Part shown: in pieces, positions 1 through 8,632 of the stretch
Layout of the letters: each line of letters starts with the position of its first letter
How positions within the stretch are numbered: position 1 is the stretch's first letter
Source: Pelomyxa schiedti
Lineage: Eukaryota > Evosea > Pelobiontida > Pelomyxidae
DNA: 24,460 nt
Reading direction: 5' to 3'
Assembly: GCA_020536535.1 (NCBI GenBank)
Contig: JAHLWZ010000321.1
Coordinates: forward strand, 1,169 to 25,628
Made by a program: the position numbers and the translations under genes
Notes under the pieces: generated by a model
What the model saw: only the letters and a program-made list of their open reading frames with translations
What the model was told of the DNA's origin: nothing
The model's database searches: none

Positions 1-280
1 TTTGTTGTGTTTGTTCGTTCAGTTGGAAAATGGCATGTACACACATAAACTTCGTCTGCACTGTATGCCTCTGGGTGCCAGGTTCGATGGACGAACCTAA
101 TATTTATTAAAGCTGTCCCTGTTGTTGTGTTTCAAGAGGGAAAAAACGAAAACGAAATACAAACAGGAGAAAGTACATTTCAAGGAGGGATGTCTTTCCC
201 ACACCACGTTGTCCCATAACCGCAACTCTGCCACACCGCACCACCCTCGTTTTGTCGTTGTCGTCAGTCTTGACGTTCAT
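1..280 (-). CDS. Ras-like small GTPase, 5' part only (runs off left edge)
   Basis: The gene starts at the ATG complementary to 278-280. Exon 1 (280-177) encodes 34 residues ending in a beta strand plus P-loop, VAVMGQRGVGKTSLLE, which fits the GxxxxGK[ST] nucleotide-binding motif. An 80-nt GT-AG intron (176-97) joins in phase to exon 2 (96-45), giving FVHRTWHPEAYSADEVY, the place and pattern of the Ras effector loop (F-x-EYxPTxxDxY). A donor GTGTGTAC at 44 starts a second intron that leaves the window. Ras-superfamily proteins are GTP/GDP switches usually tethered to membranes; the G4/G5 motifs and any lipidation site lie outside, so the subfamily cannot be named. The switch I threonine context is not canonical. 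A minus-strand CAA-rich leader lies upstream (281-400). Identification as a P-loop GTPase is firm; subfamily is unknown. Confidence 0.72.
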
Positions 281-459
281 CTTTGTAATTAAATTTTAAA
301 CGGCGACGTTGGTGGGTAGTGGTAGTGGATGTGAGGGTGATTTACTGCGAGTTCATGTTGTTGTTCTGTTGATGCTGGTGATCCGTCGTTTGCAGACAAA
401 AAAATCTTATGTGGCTTGGTGATTTGGTTCACGATTCCACTAGCTACTATTTCTTCTCC

Positions 460-2409
460 TTGTCCTCCTCTGTATCATTCTTTTTTTGCTCTTCTCTTCT
501 TCGTCATCCATCGGGGTTGTTTGTTTCAATGCAGTTGCAGATAACCCAGCACGCTTCACGGCGAATCACCATATCGCCTGATGACAAGCATTTCACAACG
601 TGTGGAACAACCCCACTTTTGCAAAGTGTTGCCAGGTTTTATTGTGGTGCGGTGAGGATATTATTATTTTGGGGTGAATATTACTATAATTAAAATTTAA
701 TTATTATAGTAATATTCACCCAGAAATAATAAAGCATACATTGTGCCACTGGCAAGGTTTGAGAGCTGTGTGAAAAGATCAGATCATATCAGGACAGAGA
801 AAAGAGTGCAGCGATGTTTTTGGTAATACACACCACCCAGCATGACTCCTTCTTAAACTGTTTGTTTATCCCGATCAGACTTCATGAAGGAAAAAAAAGA
901 ACAGTGAGAAGATGAATGATGAGTATTGTTTATACACAGCTTGAAAAATTCCGGCATCAATCAGGACCTGCGTGAGAAAAAAATTGTGATGGAATAAAAG
1001 CAGACAATGTATGTGTTTTTGCTTTTCTTCAGAACTGTGGAGTTGGATGTTACCAGCGATTGTTGTGAGTAAAAATTAAAAAGGGATGAATGTATTTATT
1101 GAGCTTGGAGTGAAGCAAACCTTTGGGTAGCTACATTTCCCAATGCTCGCAGAGCAGGAATTTGTAGGTTGTGATTGTTTACCTGATTGTGGAACTTAAG
1201 TTCAAGGTGATAAGGATGAGTTGATAATTGCATACAGAAAGAAGCTGGACAAGTGTGGGTATAATTGTCCCCAGTGGATATGATCAACTTGACACAGGGC
1301 AGAGAATCAGTCAGATAAGACAAGGCCCTGGCAGAATCCATTTAAGGCGCACTTGGTTGGAAATAGGAAACAGCAGGTGTTGGTCTCCCTCAGCAACCAT
1401 TGGAAAGAGCCCATGTCTGGAGCGGAAGAAAGTAAAAGGAAGTCATTTGGTGGAGGGTATGGTGCATATTGCATTCCTCAGGAATGTCATTTGATTGGGT
1501 AATCTGGTGCTTTGAGCAATGCCGGGAAAAAACCCAATTGCATCACGTAATCCCTCCGTGCAATACCGTCCCCACAGATGTTTCCCAGTGCCCGTGCTGC
1601 CTGTGTGTGTTGTGTTAATGATGAGGCTCATTAACTCCGCGATTGTTGGTTGCGTACGGACCTGTTCACAAACATCCACATTCGGACTTGAGGAGAGCAA
1701 GGCAATCACTTGTGGCCCAATTCTACATTTGATCACTTCCTCTGTCTGTGTTGTGCTGCCACTGCAAACTTGACAAATTAACACACCAGTGGTTGGTTAA
1801 TCCGATAATCATTAATGAGAACATAGTACAGATTATTTGTCAAAGCCCAAAGCGCTTCACATTGAAAATTTGGATCATCTGACTGAATAATAAGTACATG
1901 CATTTTACAAACGTACATACACACCAGAGATAAAAACTGAATGAGACGCGGAACAACGCCAGTCTTGATGACTTCGTCAATGGGTGGTTCTACAACCAAA
2001 AAATAATCATGATCATCACCAATTAATCGGCCGTATTAATTGCAATAATGCCCAACTAACAGGGAATAATACTTTCAGAACGCATCATTCTGATCTGAAC
2101 AGTCCCGGTGAACGCGACGTTGCGATCGTTGGAGTTTGCAGACGAAGCGGCCTCCGCAACGGTAATCCTTGGTGCAAGTTCCACCATCCCCGACGTTACC
2201 GTGGCTGTTGTTTGTGAGCCCGTCGCATCACCACCACCAGATCCAGATCCAGATCGCTGCCACCACCATCTTGTTGCGGGTTGTTGTGTTGCGTTTGTCG
2301 TTGTCTGTGTTGCTCGCCCCCCCGCTGCTGCTGTTGCTGGCGCATTTCCACAAGCCTCCCCCTCCTCCTCGTATTGAATTGAACAGTACAAGAAAATCAA
2401 ATCTTGCAT
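460..2409 (-). pseudogene. Decayed importin alpha (karyopherin alpha) with ARM repeats
   Basis: Importin alpha is the ARM-repeat adaptor that binds nuclear localisation signals. Minus-strand pieces match its repeats in order: a repeat near 2100, PPIDEVIKTGVVPRLIQFL, DDPNFQ.EALWALTN, QTEEVI, CEQAARALGNICGDG, FLRNA/TWALSN, ARALSYLTD, QIPALRALGNVATQ, VLIDAGIF, KKESCWV/LSNLASGT and REACWVICN. The first introns are intact and in phase (2072-1990, 1924-1883, 1829-1762, 1661-1601). After that the reading breaks: a frameshift near 1500, an in-frame TGA at 1390-1392, TAA at 1342-1344, a frameshift near 1270 and another near 865. An AT-rich foldback interrupts the reading near 662-730. A possible Arg/Gln-rich IBB remnant lies at 2390-2290 in another frame. 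Several lesions with conserved codons point to recent decay; clustered sequencing errors are the alternative. The 3' limit is approximate. Confidence 0.7.
662..730. repeat. AT-rich foldback (inverted repeat), about 69 nt
   Basis: The arms GGGTGAATATTACTATAAT (671-689 region) and its reverse complement (ending at 721) match over 19 bases around a short AATT-rich centre, and the match extends outward through ATTATTT/AAATAAT with a few mismatches. It could form a strong hairpin or cruciform. It sits where an importin-alpha intron would be expected. It may be a tiny MITE-like insertion or an intron hairpin; no target-site duplication is clear. Confidence 0.75.
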
Positions 2410-2898
2410 CTGTTATCGCTCTGGCCCTCACACAAGGGACACAAGAGCAACAAAAACAGTCCAGACTGTCGACGGCCTGTCTCCTTCACCCGCAGTACGC
2501 AGCGAAGAAAAAGTGTTTGCAATTAGTAGCATTTGCTGTCCTGGCTTCATCATCGTCCTCGTCGTCGCGTAGTTCATCTTCCACGACAACCACAACCCCA
2601 GCCACTTTGTGTAGTGCCGCTCAAAATGTGGGTCGTGGCTCTCGCTTCATCACCACCACGAGTTCATGTTGTTGTTCTGTTGTTGTTGGAAACGTGAATA
2701 TCGACGAGTGCATTGCGGAGGGCATCGTTCGTAACACCAACGACTTGGTGACGTTGGTTGCACTCGACCACGTGAATAAGCTGTTTCACTCGTTTGCTGC
2801 AATGTACCAAGCTCCACTCTCTCTCGGTTCTTTATATATAAGAAGTTCTATAACATATAATAACTTATAATATAAGTTCTATATTTATAATATTTCTC

Positions 2899-3782
2899 AT
2901 GAACATTTACCTTTGGACTTGTTGTTTTTCAAGCAAACTCAAGACGCTTCGATTGCAGCTCGGTGGATTTGGTGTGAAGTGGCTGACGGAACGTTCAGAG
3001 TCTGTTGATTGTGATAGGATCGCAGCACAGCACGGAATCAACGTGTGTGTGATTGGTGCCAGTGGAACTGGAAAAACATGCATTGCACAAAGATTCATTG
3101 GGAAGAACTTCTTCGAATTCCAAGAGTCCACGATTGGTGTGGGCTTGTTGAGTGCAAACGCACCTGTCAGGGGCAGCAGTGTCAAGCTTCACATTTGGGG
3201 TATGCCATTCCACAGTTATTCCTTTTTAAAAACAAAACAGACACAAGTGGAAGAGGTCAGTACCAGTCAGTGGTGTTTCTCCTTTTTTTTTTTTTGTTTT
3301 CCCTTTCCTCAATGCCTCTCAGTTGGGTGGCAGATCCGTAGTCACTCTGCTTGTCTATGATATCACCTGCCTTTCTTCTCTCAATTCACTCACGAGGATA
3401 ATCACTGATATTCACGAAGTTAATCATGTTGGAAAGGTGGATGACAACCCCCACACCAAAACTCATCACCCTCACACAGTTACTTCTGTGTGGAAACAAG
3501 GCAGATCTTTTTGACAATCAACAGAGCTCTGCAACAGCCTGTGTGGCTTCAGCAGAAACTATTGTCACGTATTCACAAGGGCTTGAGTTTGCCAAAGCCA
3601 ACCACTGTGATGGATTCGTTGAGGTGTCAGCAAAGACCATGAGGAACATTCCTCAACTTCTCACAGCCCTTGGTCTCCTGGCACTTGAAGGTGCTGCTTC
3701 TCCTGTTGAGGACCATAGTTACCCACTTGGAGGTGTAATTAAAAAGAAGAAGCGCCACAAACCTGAATGTGCATTGGCCTGA
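2899..3782 (+). CDS. Ras-like GTPase with degenerate switch II and CAAX end
   Basis: Four exons join in phase: up to 3199, 3241-3269, 3323-3436 and 3480-3782, with introns of 41, 53 and 43 nt. The product shows P-loop GASGTGKT, a G2 region ending near GVGLL, G3 as DTSGRGQ across the first splice, the hydrophobic strand VVTLLVYDIT, G4 GNKADL and G5 VSAKT. The C-terminus is a lysine-rich tail followed by CALA, a plausible CAAX prenylation box, so a membrane location is likely. The residue equivalent to catalytic Ras Gln61 is Arg, which would be expected to weaken GTP hydrolysis. The start is uncertain. 2899 is the first ATG of this frame, but a donor at 2804 and acceptor at 2933 would join an upstream exon in phase (ending LDHVNKLFHSFAA), giving an N-terminal extension I do not recognise. 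Confidence 0.75.
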
Positions 3783-4018
3783 CTCAAGTGTCACCTTCTG
3801 TGAGCTCACACTTTCTCACTCAGTGCTGTTGACCGTTTGTTGTGCTTCGTGCCCCTTATGTTAATTTTTTTTAAGAAATTTTAGTTGATGGTGATCACCA
3901 CGAGTTGTTTCTCCTCATTTCTACAATCATACACCTAAGTGTGATGTGAGCTGCTCATTTGCATCTCCACTCGATGGACAAACCTATTGTTGTGAAGGTA
4001 CCATAACTGGTTCACGCT
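3783..4018. other. Intergenic, 3' flank of GTPase gene
   Basis: No coding signal is seen. A short stretch at 3970-3986 resembles (15 of 17 bases) the exon-2 start of the left-edge GTPase at 83-99, in the same orientation. Confidence 0.4.
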
Positions 4019-4327
4019 GGCGCACTTTGTGTTTCATTGTCTCAAAGTGCGCCTGAGCGGACATTGAACACAAAGTGCGCCAAATGGGCACTTTGGCGAA
4101 CCGACTCTGAAAAACCACGTGACACAAAGTGGAAAACACAAAGTTGTTTTCCAGGTGAACCACAACATTCTACCACCACGAACACAAAGTGCGCCGACCG
4201 ACCGGCGCACTTTGTGTTTTTTGACTGGGCCAACACCGTGACACAAAGTGCGCCATGGTGCCACTTGGCGCACTTTGTGTCATGTCAACCGTCAGTCCCA
4301 AAGTGCGCCGAGTGGCGCACTTTGTGT
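4019..4327. repeat. Cluster of inverted 14-base repeats (GGCGCACTTTGTGT)
   Basis: The motif GGCGCACTTTGTGT occurs in forward sense at 4019-4032, 4204-4217, 4267-4280 and 4314-4327, and as its complement ACACAAAGTGCGCC at 4068-4081, 4182-4195 and 4241-4254. Shortened complements lie at 4041-4053 and 4298-4309, and further degraded copies near 4089 and 4121-4140. Neighbouring opposite copies face each other across spacers of 8, 12 and 4 bases, so each pair could form a hairpin. The open reading frame through this block is built of repeats and is not taken as a gene. Confidence 0.9.
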
Positions 4328-4840
4328 TTGCTCTATGCCGATGCTGGGAAACGTGAACGTGTGAGTGTGCTGCTGACTGTCGTTCACTCACCGTGTCAAT
4401 TTCGGTTGCGTGCTGGGTGTTTGGTGAGGGGGAGGGGAGGCAATTGGTTGGGGGTGATGTCTCTGGTGGGTGAGGGTGATGTCTCTGATTCTGGATCTCA
4501 TCCATCCCTATCTATGCCATGGAGTCTCCCAGGGAGCCGAAATTGCAGGAATGACACCACCCCACCCATCTTTCTCAACTGTTGGCAGCGGTGTGTGTGT
4601 CATGCCTGTAACAAGTGGAAACCTCCTGCTGCTGGGGTGTGTTCCTGGAGGAAATTAAGGATGGTCATCAATACTCTTGATCTGTTTGATTTCTGATTTC
4701 ACTGAACACAGTGTGGACAGTGTAATCTTGGGTTCCTGTGAGGTAACACACAAGAGAACCTTCAGTTCCCAGCAATAGACACACAGTTTGAGTGAATTTT
4801 TTCCACCCCAACACAAATCCTGCTGTAAAATACAGTGTCC
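4328..4840. other. Intergenic stretch, no supported gene
   Basis: G/T-rich sequence with GGTGAGGG runs, then a more balanced stretch at 4500-4700. Short open frames exist on both strands but none shows a recognisable motif, splice pattern or start context. A degraded gene remnant cannot be excluded around 4520-4720. Confidence 0.35.
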
Positions 4841-4880
4841 AGAAGTGCGCCACTAGGAACCCAAGTGGCGCACTTTGTGT
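4841..4880. repeat. Isolated facing pair of the 14-base repeat
   Basis: A shortened complement copy (AGAAGTGCGCC, 4841-4851) faces a full GGCGCACTTTGTGT copy (4867-4880) across 15 bases. A further degraded copy (CCAAGGTGCGCCC) follows near 4900. Confidence 0.8.
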
Positions 4881-5805
4881 TTCAGTCAAAACCCTGTGGT
4901 CCAAGGTGCGCCCAAAGTTAACCAGGCTGTGTTTAGTGGATTCTCACTGCCGAGGGTGGCCACTCAAAGTCTCAGTGGCTTCTCAGTCACAACCAACACT
5001 TCCCACAATTTGAGTTGGACTCTGGACTCAAGTTTTACATTCTAGGGACAGAGCAAATACTATGAATGTTTTACACAAAAAGAATGAATTTGGTTGATGT
5101 GGTTAGCTTTAAGGCCACATTTAGGAAACAACACCTTCCTTATTCCAGTTAATCTGTTTGGAAAGAAAATATCACAGAGGGAAAAAAACGAAAGAGAGTA
5201 CAAGGTTCTCTTGCTTGGGAGATTTTCCCACTCCCTTTTTTAAGAGAATTCTTTTTTCTCTCACACCCATTCGTTTCTTCCTCTGTGGGATTCTTGAGCC
5301 AACAGAAGCCACGCTGTTGTTCAATTCTCACTCAGTCAATCACCACTGCAGTCCACATTAGTGTGTTCTGTGTCACTGCCTTAATTCCATCAAGCCTGCA
5401 TTAACTCTTGAGAATCAGACAGAGCGTTCGTCGTGCTACAGCTAGTTCTGTGAATGTGAACTGAGCCGAATTCGGGAAGAGGGCTGGTTCTCCCTCCCAC
5501 AGCAACCGAACAACGCACCAACAACGGGAATATGTACCCATTGTTATGGGGCGTACAATGACACCACTGCCAACAGTGGGAACCAACACCAGACCGAGAA
5601 CAAGACCCATCAAAAAATCGATTTGTATCCAAAAAAAAATCGATGTGGTTCTTGCTGTTGTGTGGTCACAACGCGCAGTGAGTGGTGTGGTTGGGTGTGT
5701 TGTGCAAAGGGGTCTCCAGTCTGGTGGTTTTTGTGCCAAACGGTTGCTGTCGGGCCAAGAACGATGACCATTTTCATCGGCACGAATCACCGAATTACTT
5801 GTCGA
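4881..5805. other. Intergenic stretch with a possible GTPase remnant
   Basis: No intact gene is supported. On the minus strand at about 5240-5155 the sequence reads KKGSGKISQ and then runs into FRFFPS, resembling the P-loop end and intron 1 of the left-edge GTPase (280-97). This could be a badly eroded duplicate, but the match is short. The rest, including a T/G-rich part at 5640-5760, shows no convincing coding signal. Confidence 0.3.
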
Positions 5806-5960
5806 CAAGTGCGCCGCGGCGCACTTTGAGTTTTGGAAGAGGACTTTTCACGTGACCCGAAGTGCGCCAGTGGTACACTTCGAAACTGCGCCGACCCAAA
5901 AAATGGTCGGCGCACTTTGTGTTTTACAGAGCAATTTTCCTGTGGTTCAAAGTGCGCTAC
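5806..5960. repeat. Third cluster of the 14-base inverted repeat
   Basis: Copies include a facing pair at 5806-5830 (spacer 3), a complement copy at about 5858-5868, a full forward copy GGCGCACTTTGTGT at 5909-5922 and a partial complement at 5947-5957. The cluster ends about a dozen bases before homology to the unknown paralogue family begins, so it marks the broken 5' side of that pseudogene. Confidence 0.85.
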
Positions 5961-5972
5961 CGTGCGCCAGTT

Positions 5973-6636
5973 ATGGGAAGGAGCATTGGGTTTGGTGAGG
6001 ATGTTGGGAGCTGGGGGGTTGTGAGCAGGTGGATGGATTGGGCTGTGGCTACGAACAGGGAGCTGGACTCTCTGGTCATTGTGAAGATATCTCCTGATGA
6101 GTCCTGCAATGGCCCTTGTGCCACTCCACCATCACCAAGGCGAGTGCAAGTGAATCTGCCAGAGCAGTTCCGTTTTGATCACTGAACCTGAAATTAAGTG
6201 CAGATTTATGATGGAGGATCGCGGGTACACGCTATTATTGAGGAAACAAGATGGTTCCACTGCTTTTGTGTTGTTATTCCCGTGGGTGGACCTCCTCCAA
6301 GTGGATTCATCAACAGGCCACTTGACACATCTGAGAAGTACTGAAATGAATGCTGCTAGCCATTGTGTTAGCCAGCTCAACAAGTCCGTTTTTTGTGCCC
6401 TTTTTTCCCAACTCAACTTGATGTGCGAGTTTTGGGAGTGCAACAACACAGAAACACCATTCAAAACAGTGAGTTTTCCAGGATGCTGGCAGGTTATTTG
6501 TGGCTCAGGGTTCCTTTTTGTTGTGAAAGGTGCCCAGATTCAAGTGTTGGATCCTGACTCTGGCCTCATTGTAATCACAATCACCTTCCCTCCAGACAAG
6601 AAACTCTGGATTATTGAGAGGGACTCCATTCTTTGA
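5973..6636 (+). pseudogene. Truncated, internally deleted member of the tandem unknown family
   Basis: The reading matches the two intact paralogues downstream: GRSIGFG, SRWMDWAVA and RVQVNLPEQF in one frame to about 6170, then TLLLRKQDGSTAFV, LQVDSSTG, CEFWECNNTETPFKT, GSGFLFVVKGAQIQVLDPDS and ITITFPP in another, with a stop at 6634-6636. The whole N-terminal part, including the GC-rich block, is missing. About 50 residues are also deleted at the frame change near 6174, where PEQFRF jumps straight to the ITEPE segment (ITDPK in the 9639 paralogue). The codons remain well conserved, so inactivation looks recent. A separately expressed C-terminal fragment is possible but less likely. Confidence 0.8.
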
Positions 6637-6884
6637 CAATTCTCATCAAGAGCTGGCCCCATCAATCTGCTGGGCTGCTCCCCCCAATCAAGGTACGTTC
6701 TAAGATAAATAGATAAAACACTAAAAATCGATACAACATCAGGGTGACCAACTTCGTGCAGTGCTGCCAGCAAGGTCACACGAAGTTGTTTCATGCACCC
6801 TGTGAGTGGTTCCTTGACAGTAAGCTCATTTCCCTTTTGTATGAACAGTTCGTGGTCCTGCAGGGTGCACTTCTCCCCTGACAT
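6600..6884 (-). pseudogene. Possible degraded coding exon, unknown product
   Basis: From an ATG at 6884 the minus strand reads a protein-like stretch containing ELTVKEPLTG, KQLRVTLLAALHE and GHPDVVSIF. Beyond about 6720 the original frame looks random, while another frame reads TLIGGSSPAD, a TGA, then WGQLLMRIVKEW. An intron GTTGTATCG to TATCTTAG is present but does not restore the frame. I do not recognise the family. It is tail-to-tail with the pseudogene at 5973-6636. It may be a broken gene or chance coding character. Confidence 0.3.
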
Positions 6885-7071
6885 CAGTGATAGAGTATTG
6901 TGTGTGCTAGGAGATCAGAGTCCTGAGTCCCGTTCCAGGTTGGGTGATTCTTTCCAGCCTCATCGTTCAACCTCAACCCACAGATCTCCAGGAACAAACA
7001 GCAAAGAGTGATCAACTCAATTTCAGAATGATTGATTTTCGTTGTGAACCCCTTTCTGATAAAACCGTCTG
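6885..7071. other. Upstream region of the first intact family member
   Basis: No gene is supported here. Open frames on either strand lack motifs. It presumably contains the promoter and leader of the gene starting at 7072, but no defined element is recognised. Confidence 0.35.
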
Positions 7072-8406
7072 ATGGGAATCTCAGGGAGTTGGGGCGAACG
7101 CCCCGCCCCAACAACCACAACAACAGCAACAACGTTGCGGTCTGTTCCTGCCCTCACCACACGCAGTCAACTCGCAGCGCTTGCCACGTCGTCGCACGCA
7201 CGGTGCGGGGCGCGCAGCCCGGCGCGGGCCCTGTGGCTCCCCGGCTCCCCGTTCGCGTCGCCCTCCCGCTCCTTCCTCCGCCGCTTCCTCGGCTCTGCCT
7301 CCTTCGCCGTCTTGGTGAACGCACCCCACCCTTCGGCCAAGGTGCTGTCGTTCTCGGTGTCCCGCGCGCTGCTCGGGGTCGATGGGGCGCCGGCGGGCCG
7401 TGGCCCCGACGCCTCCTGCCTGGTGAAGGAAATTGATTGTGGCAGTGAATGCCAATGGGTTGCCTGCTCGCCGACACACATTTTGGAATACCCGAAGGTG
7501 CGGGAAGGCGAGTACAACGTGAGACCACTTGGAGTTATGGGAACGACGGGAAGAAGGTCGATTGGGTTCAAGGATGGGGGCCATGAGGGTGTGTTGAACG
7601 GTGCGCGTGTGAGCAAGTGGATGGACTGGGCAGTGGCTTACGACCCAGAACAAGCAACTGTGATTATAGTGAGATTGCGTGGTGGCGGTGACAGTGACGG
7701 CGGTGGGGTTGGTTGTGACTTGGATTCTTCGTCGAGGAGGGTTCAGGTGTCTCTCCCTGAAAGGTTTTTCCTGAGGGAATTGCTGTTCGCCGAGTGCTCC
7801 AGGGATGAGATTGTGCTGGTTGGAACGCCGCCACAAGAAGAGAGTAACAAAGAAATTATTGACCTGCTACTTGCTGTTGTTGACTTGAAGAGGACATTTC
7901 AAACAAAGAGCCTGAAAGTAACAACCTCGACAACTATCACTGATGACTACTTGGTTCCCAACCTTCTATGTGAAAGTGAGGATTGGTTTAGAAACCCCCT
8001 GCTGCTGAGGAAACAAGACGGCTCTGCTGCCTTTGTTTTTCCACTGCCACTGTGTTTCTTCCTGCATGTGGATTCATCAACAGGTAAACACACACTCCTG
8101 GACAGGCGCCGGGTACTGAGCCCTGGAATTGATGTGATTTGCCTTACGCAGGTGAGCCAGTCAGTATTTTGCATTGCACAATACTCCAACCCGTTGTGTG
8201 AGCTTTGGGACTGCAACAACACACAAAGGCCACTCAAAACACTGAGGTTTCCCAAAAGCAAGCAGGTGATGGCTGGCTCAGGGTTCTTGTTTGTGTTGCA
8301 AGGTGCCCAGCTTAAAGTCTTGGATCCTAACTCTGGTTTCGTTGTTCTCACAATCACCTTCCCTCAAGATTACAAGGACTCCCTCTGGATTCTAAAAGTG
8401 GTTTGA
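7072..8406 (+). CDS. Unknown-family protein, 444 aa, tandem copy 2
   Basis: A single-exon gene from ATG 7072 to TGA 8404-8406. I do not recognise the family. Residues about 30-80 (LAALATSSHARCGARSPARA, then LWLPGSPFASPSRSFLRRFL) form an Arg/Ser/Pro-rich block encoded by very GC-rich DNA and nearly identical to copy 3. The rest is beta-strand-like: GRRSIGF, SKWMDWAVAYDP, RVQVSLPERFFLRELLF, LLLRKQDGSAAFVFPLP, VDSSTG, CELWDCNNTQRPLKTLRFP, GSGFLFVLQGAQLKVLDPNS and VLTITFP. The spaced short repeats (D-S-S-T-G, L-D-P-N-S-G) recall blades of a beta-propeller; this is inference. No signal peptide or membrane segment is seen. It is flanked by a broken paralogue upstream and Rap1 then copy 3 downstream. 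The MGISGS start could be myristoylated, but this is weak. Confidence 0.85.
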   Translation: MGISGSWGERPAPTTTTTATTLRSVPALTTRSQLAALATSSHARCGARSPARALWLPGSPFASPSRSFLRRFLGSASFAVLVNAPHPSAKVLSFSVSRALLGVDGAPAGRGPDASCLVKEIDCGSECQWVACSPTHILEYPKVREGEYNVRPLGVMGTTGRRSIGFKDGGHEGVLNGARVSKWMDWAVAYDPEQATVIIVRLRGGGDSDGGGVGCDLDSSSRRVQVSLPERFFLRELLFAECSRDEIVLVGTPPQEESNKEIIDLLLAVVDLKRTFQTKSLKVTTSTTITDDYLVPNLLCESEDWFRNPLLLRKQDGSAAFVFPLPLCFFLHVDSSTGKHTLLDRRRVLSPGIDVICLTQVSQSVFCIAQYSNPLCELWDCNNTQRPLKTLRFPKSKQVMAGSGFLFVLQGAQLKVLDPNSGFVVLTITFPQDYKDSLWILKVV

Positions 8407-8632
8407 TCTCACTTATTTTAACCTCGATCAAGATTGATTGTCTTCGGTGAAGTTGATTACCAAACCTGGTTATTTGAAACCTATTTCAAAGAACCGCGTA
8501 CGCCTGCGCAAAAACAGAAAACGAGAGAAAAACACCAAATGTTATTATGTAGGCAAAAGAAAAGGGAAAGAAATCACAACAAATAAAAAAAACAACAAAA
8601 CAAAACAACTCAACAACAAGACAGACATTGAA
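8407..8632 (+). other. 5' leader region of Rap1 gene, A/CA-rich
   Basis: From 8565 to 8630 the sequence is strongly A-rich with CAA repeats just before the Rap1 ATG, typical of an unstructured leader. The open frame upstream of the ATG reads lysine-rich filler and is not taken as protein. Confidence 0.5.

Noticed and set aside
345-368. 24-base match to 2664-2687 (cgagttcatgttgttgttctgttg)
   Set aside because: Mostly GTT/CAA low-complexity repeat text of the kind found in leaders here; too simple to call a shared element.
1342-1392. Stop-codon reassignment (TGA and TAA in the importin remnant)
   Set aside because: TGA, TAA and TAG all end other intact genes here, and frameshifts accompany these stops; decay is simpler.
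2169-2380. Plus-strand start with His- and Pro-rich sequence before the GTPase
   Set aside because: Overlaps conserved minus-strand importin-alpha sequence and looks like antisense low complexity; not used as the GTPase start.
4037-4696. 219-codon plus-strand open frame
   Set aside because: Its first half is made of the 14-base inverted repeats read through; no motif or homologue pattern is visible.
4019-5960. CRISPR-like repeat array
   Set aside because: Repeats are inverted pairs with irregular spacing in a spliced eukaryotic genome; no regular spacers or cas genes.
7081-7836. 251-codon minus-strand open frame opposite tandem copy 2
   Set aside because: A shadow of the GC-rich coding strand; the plus strand has conserved paralogue homology.
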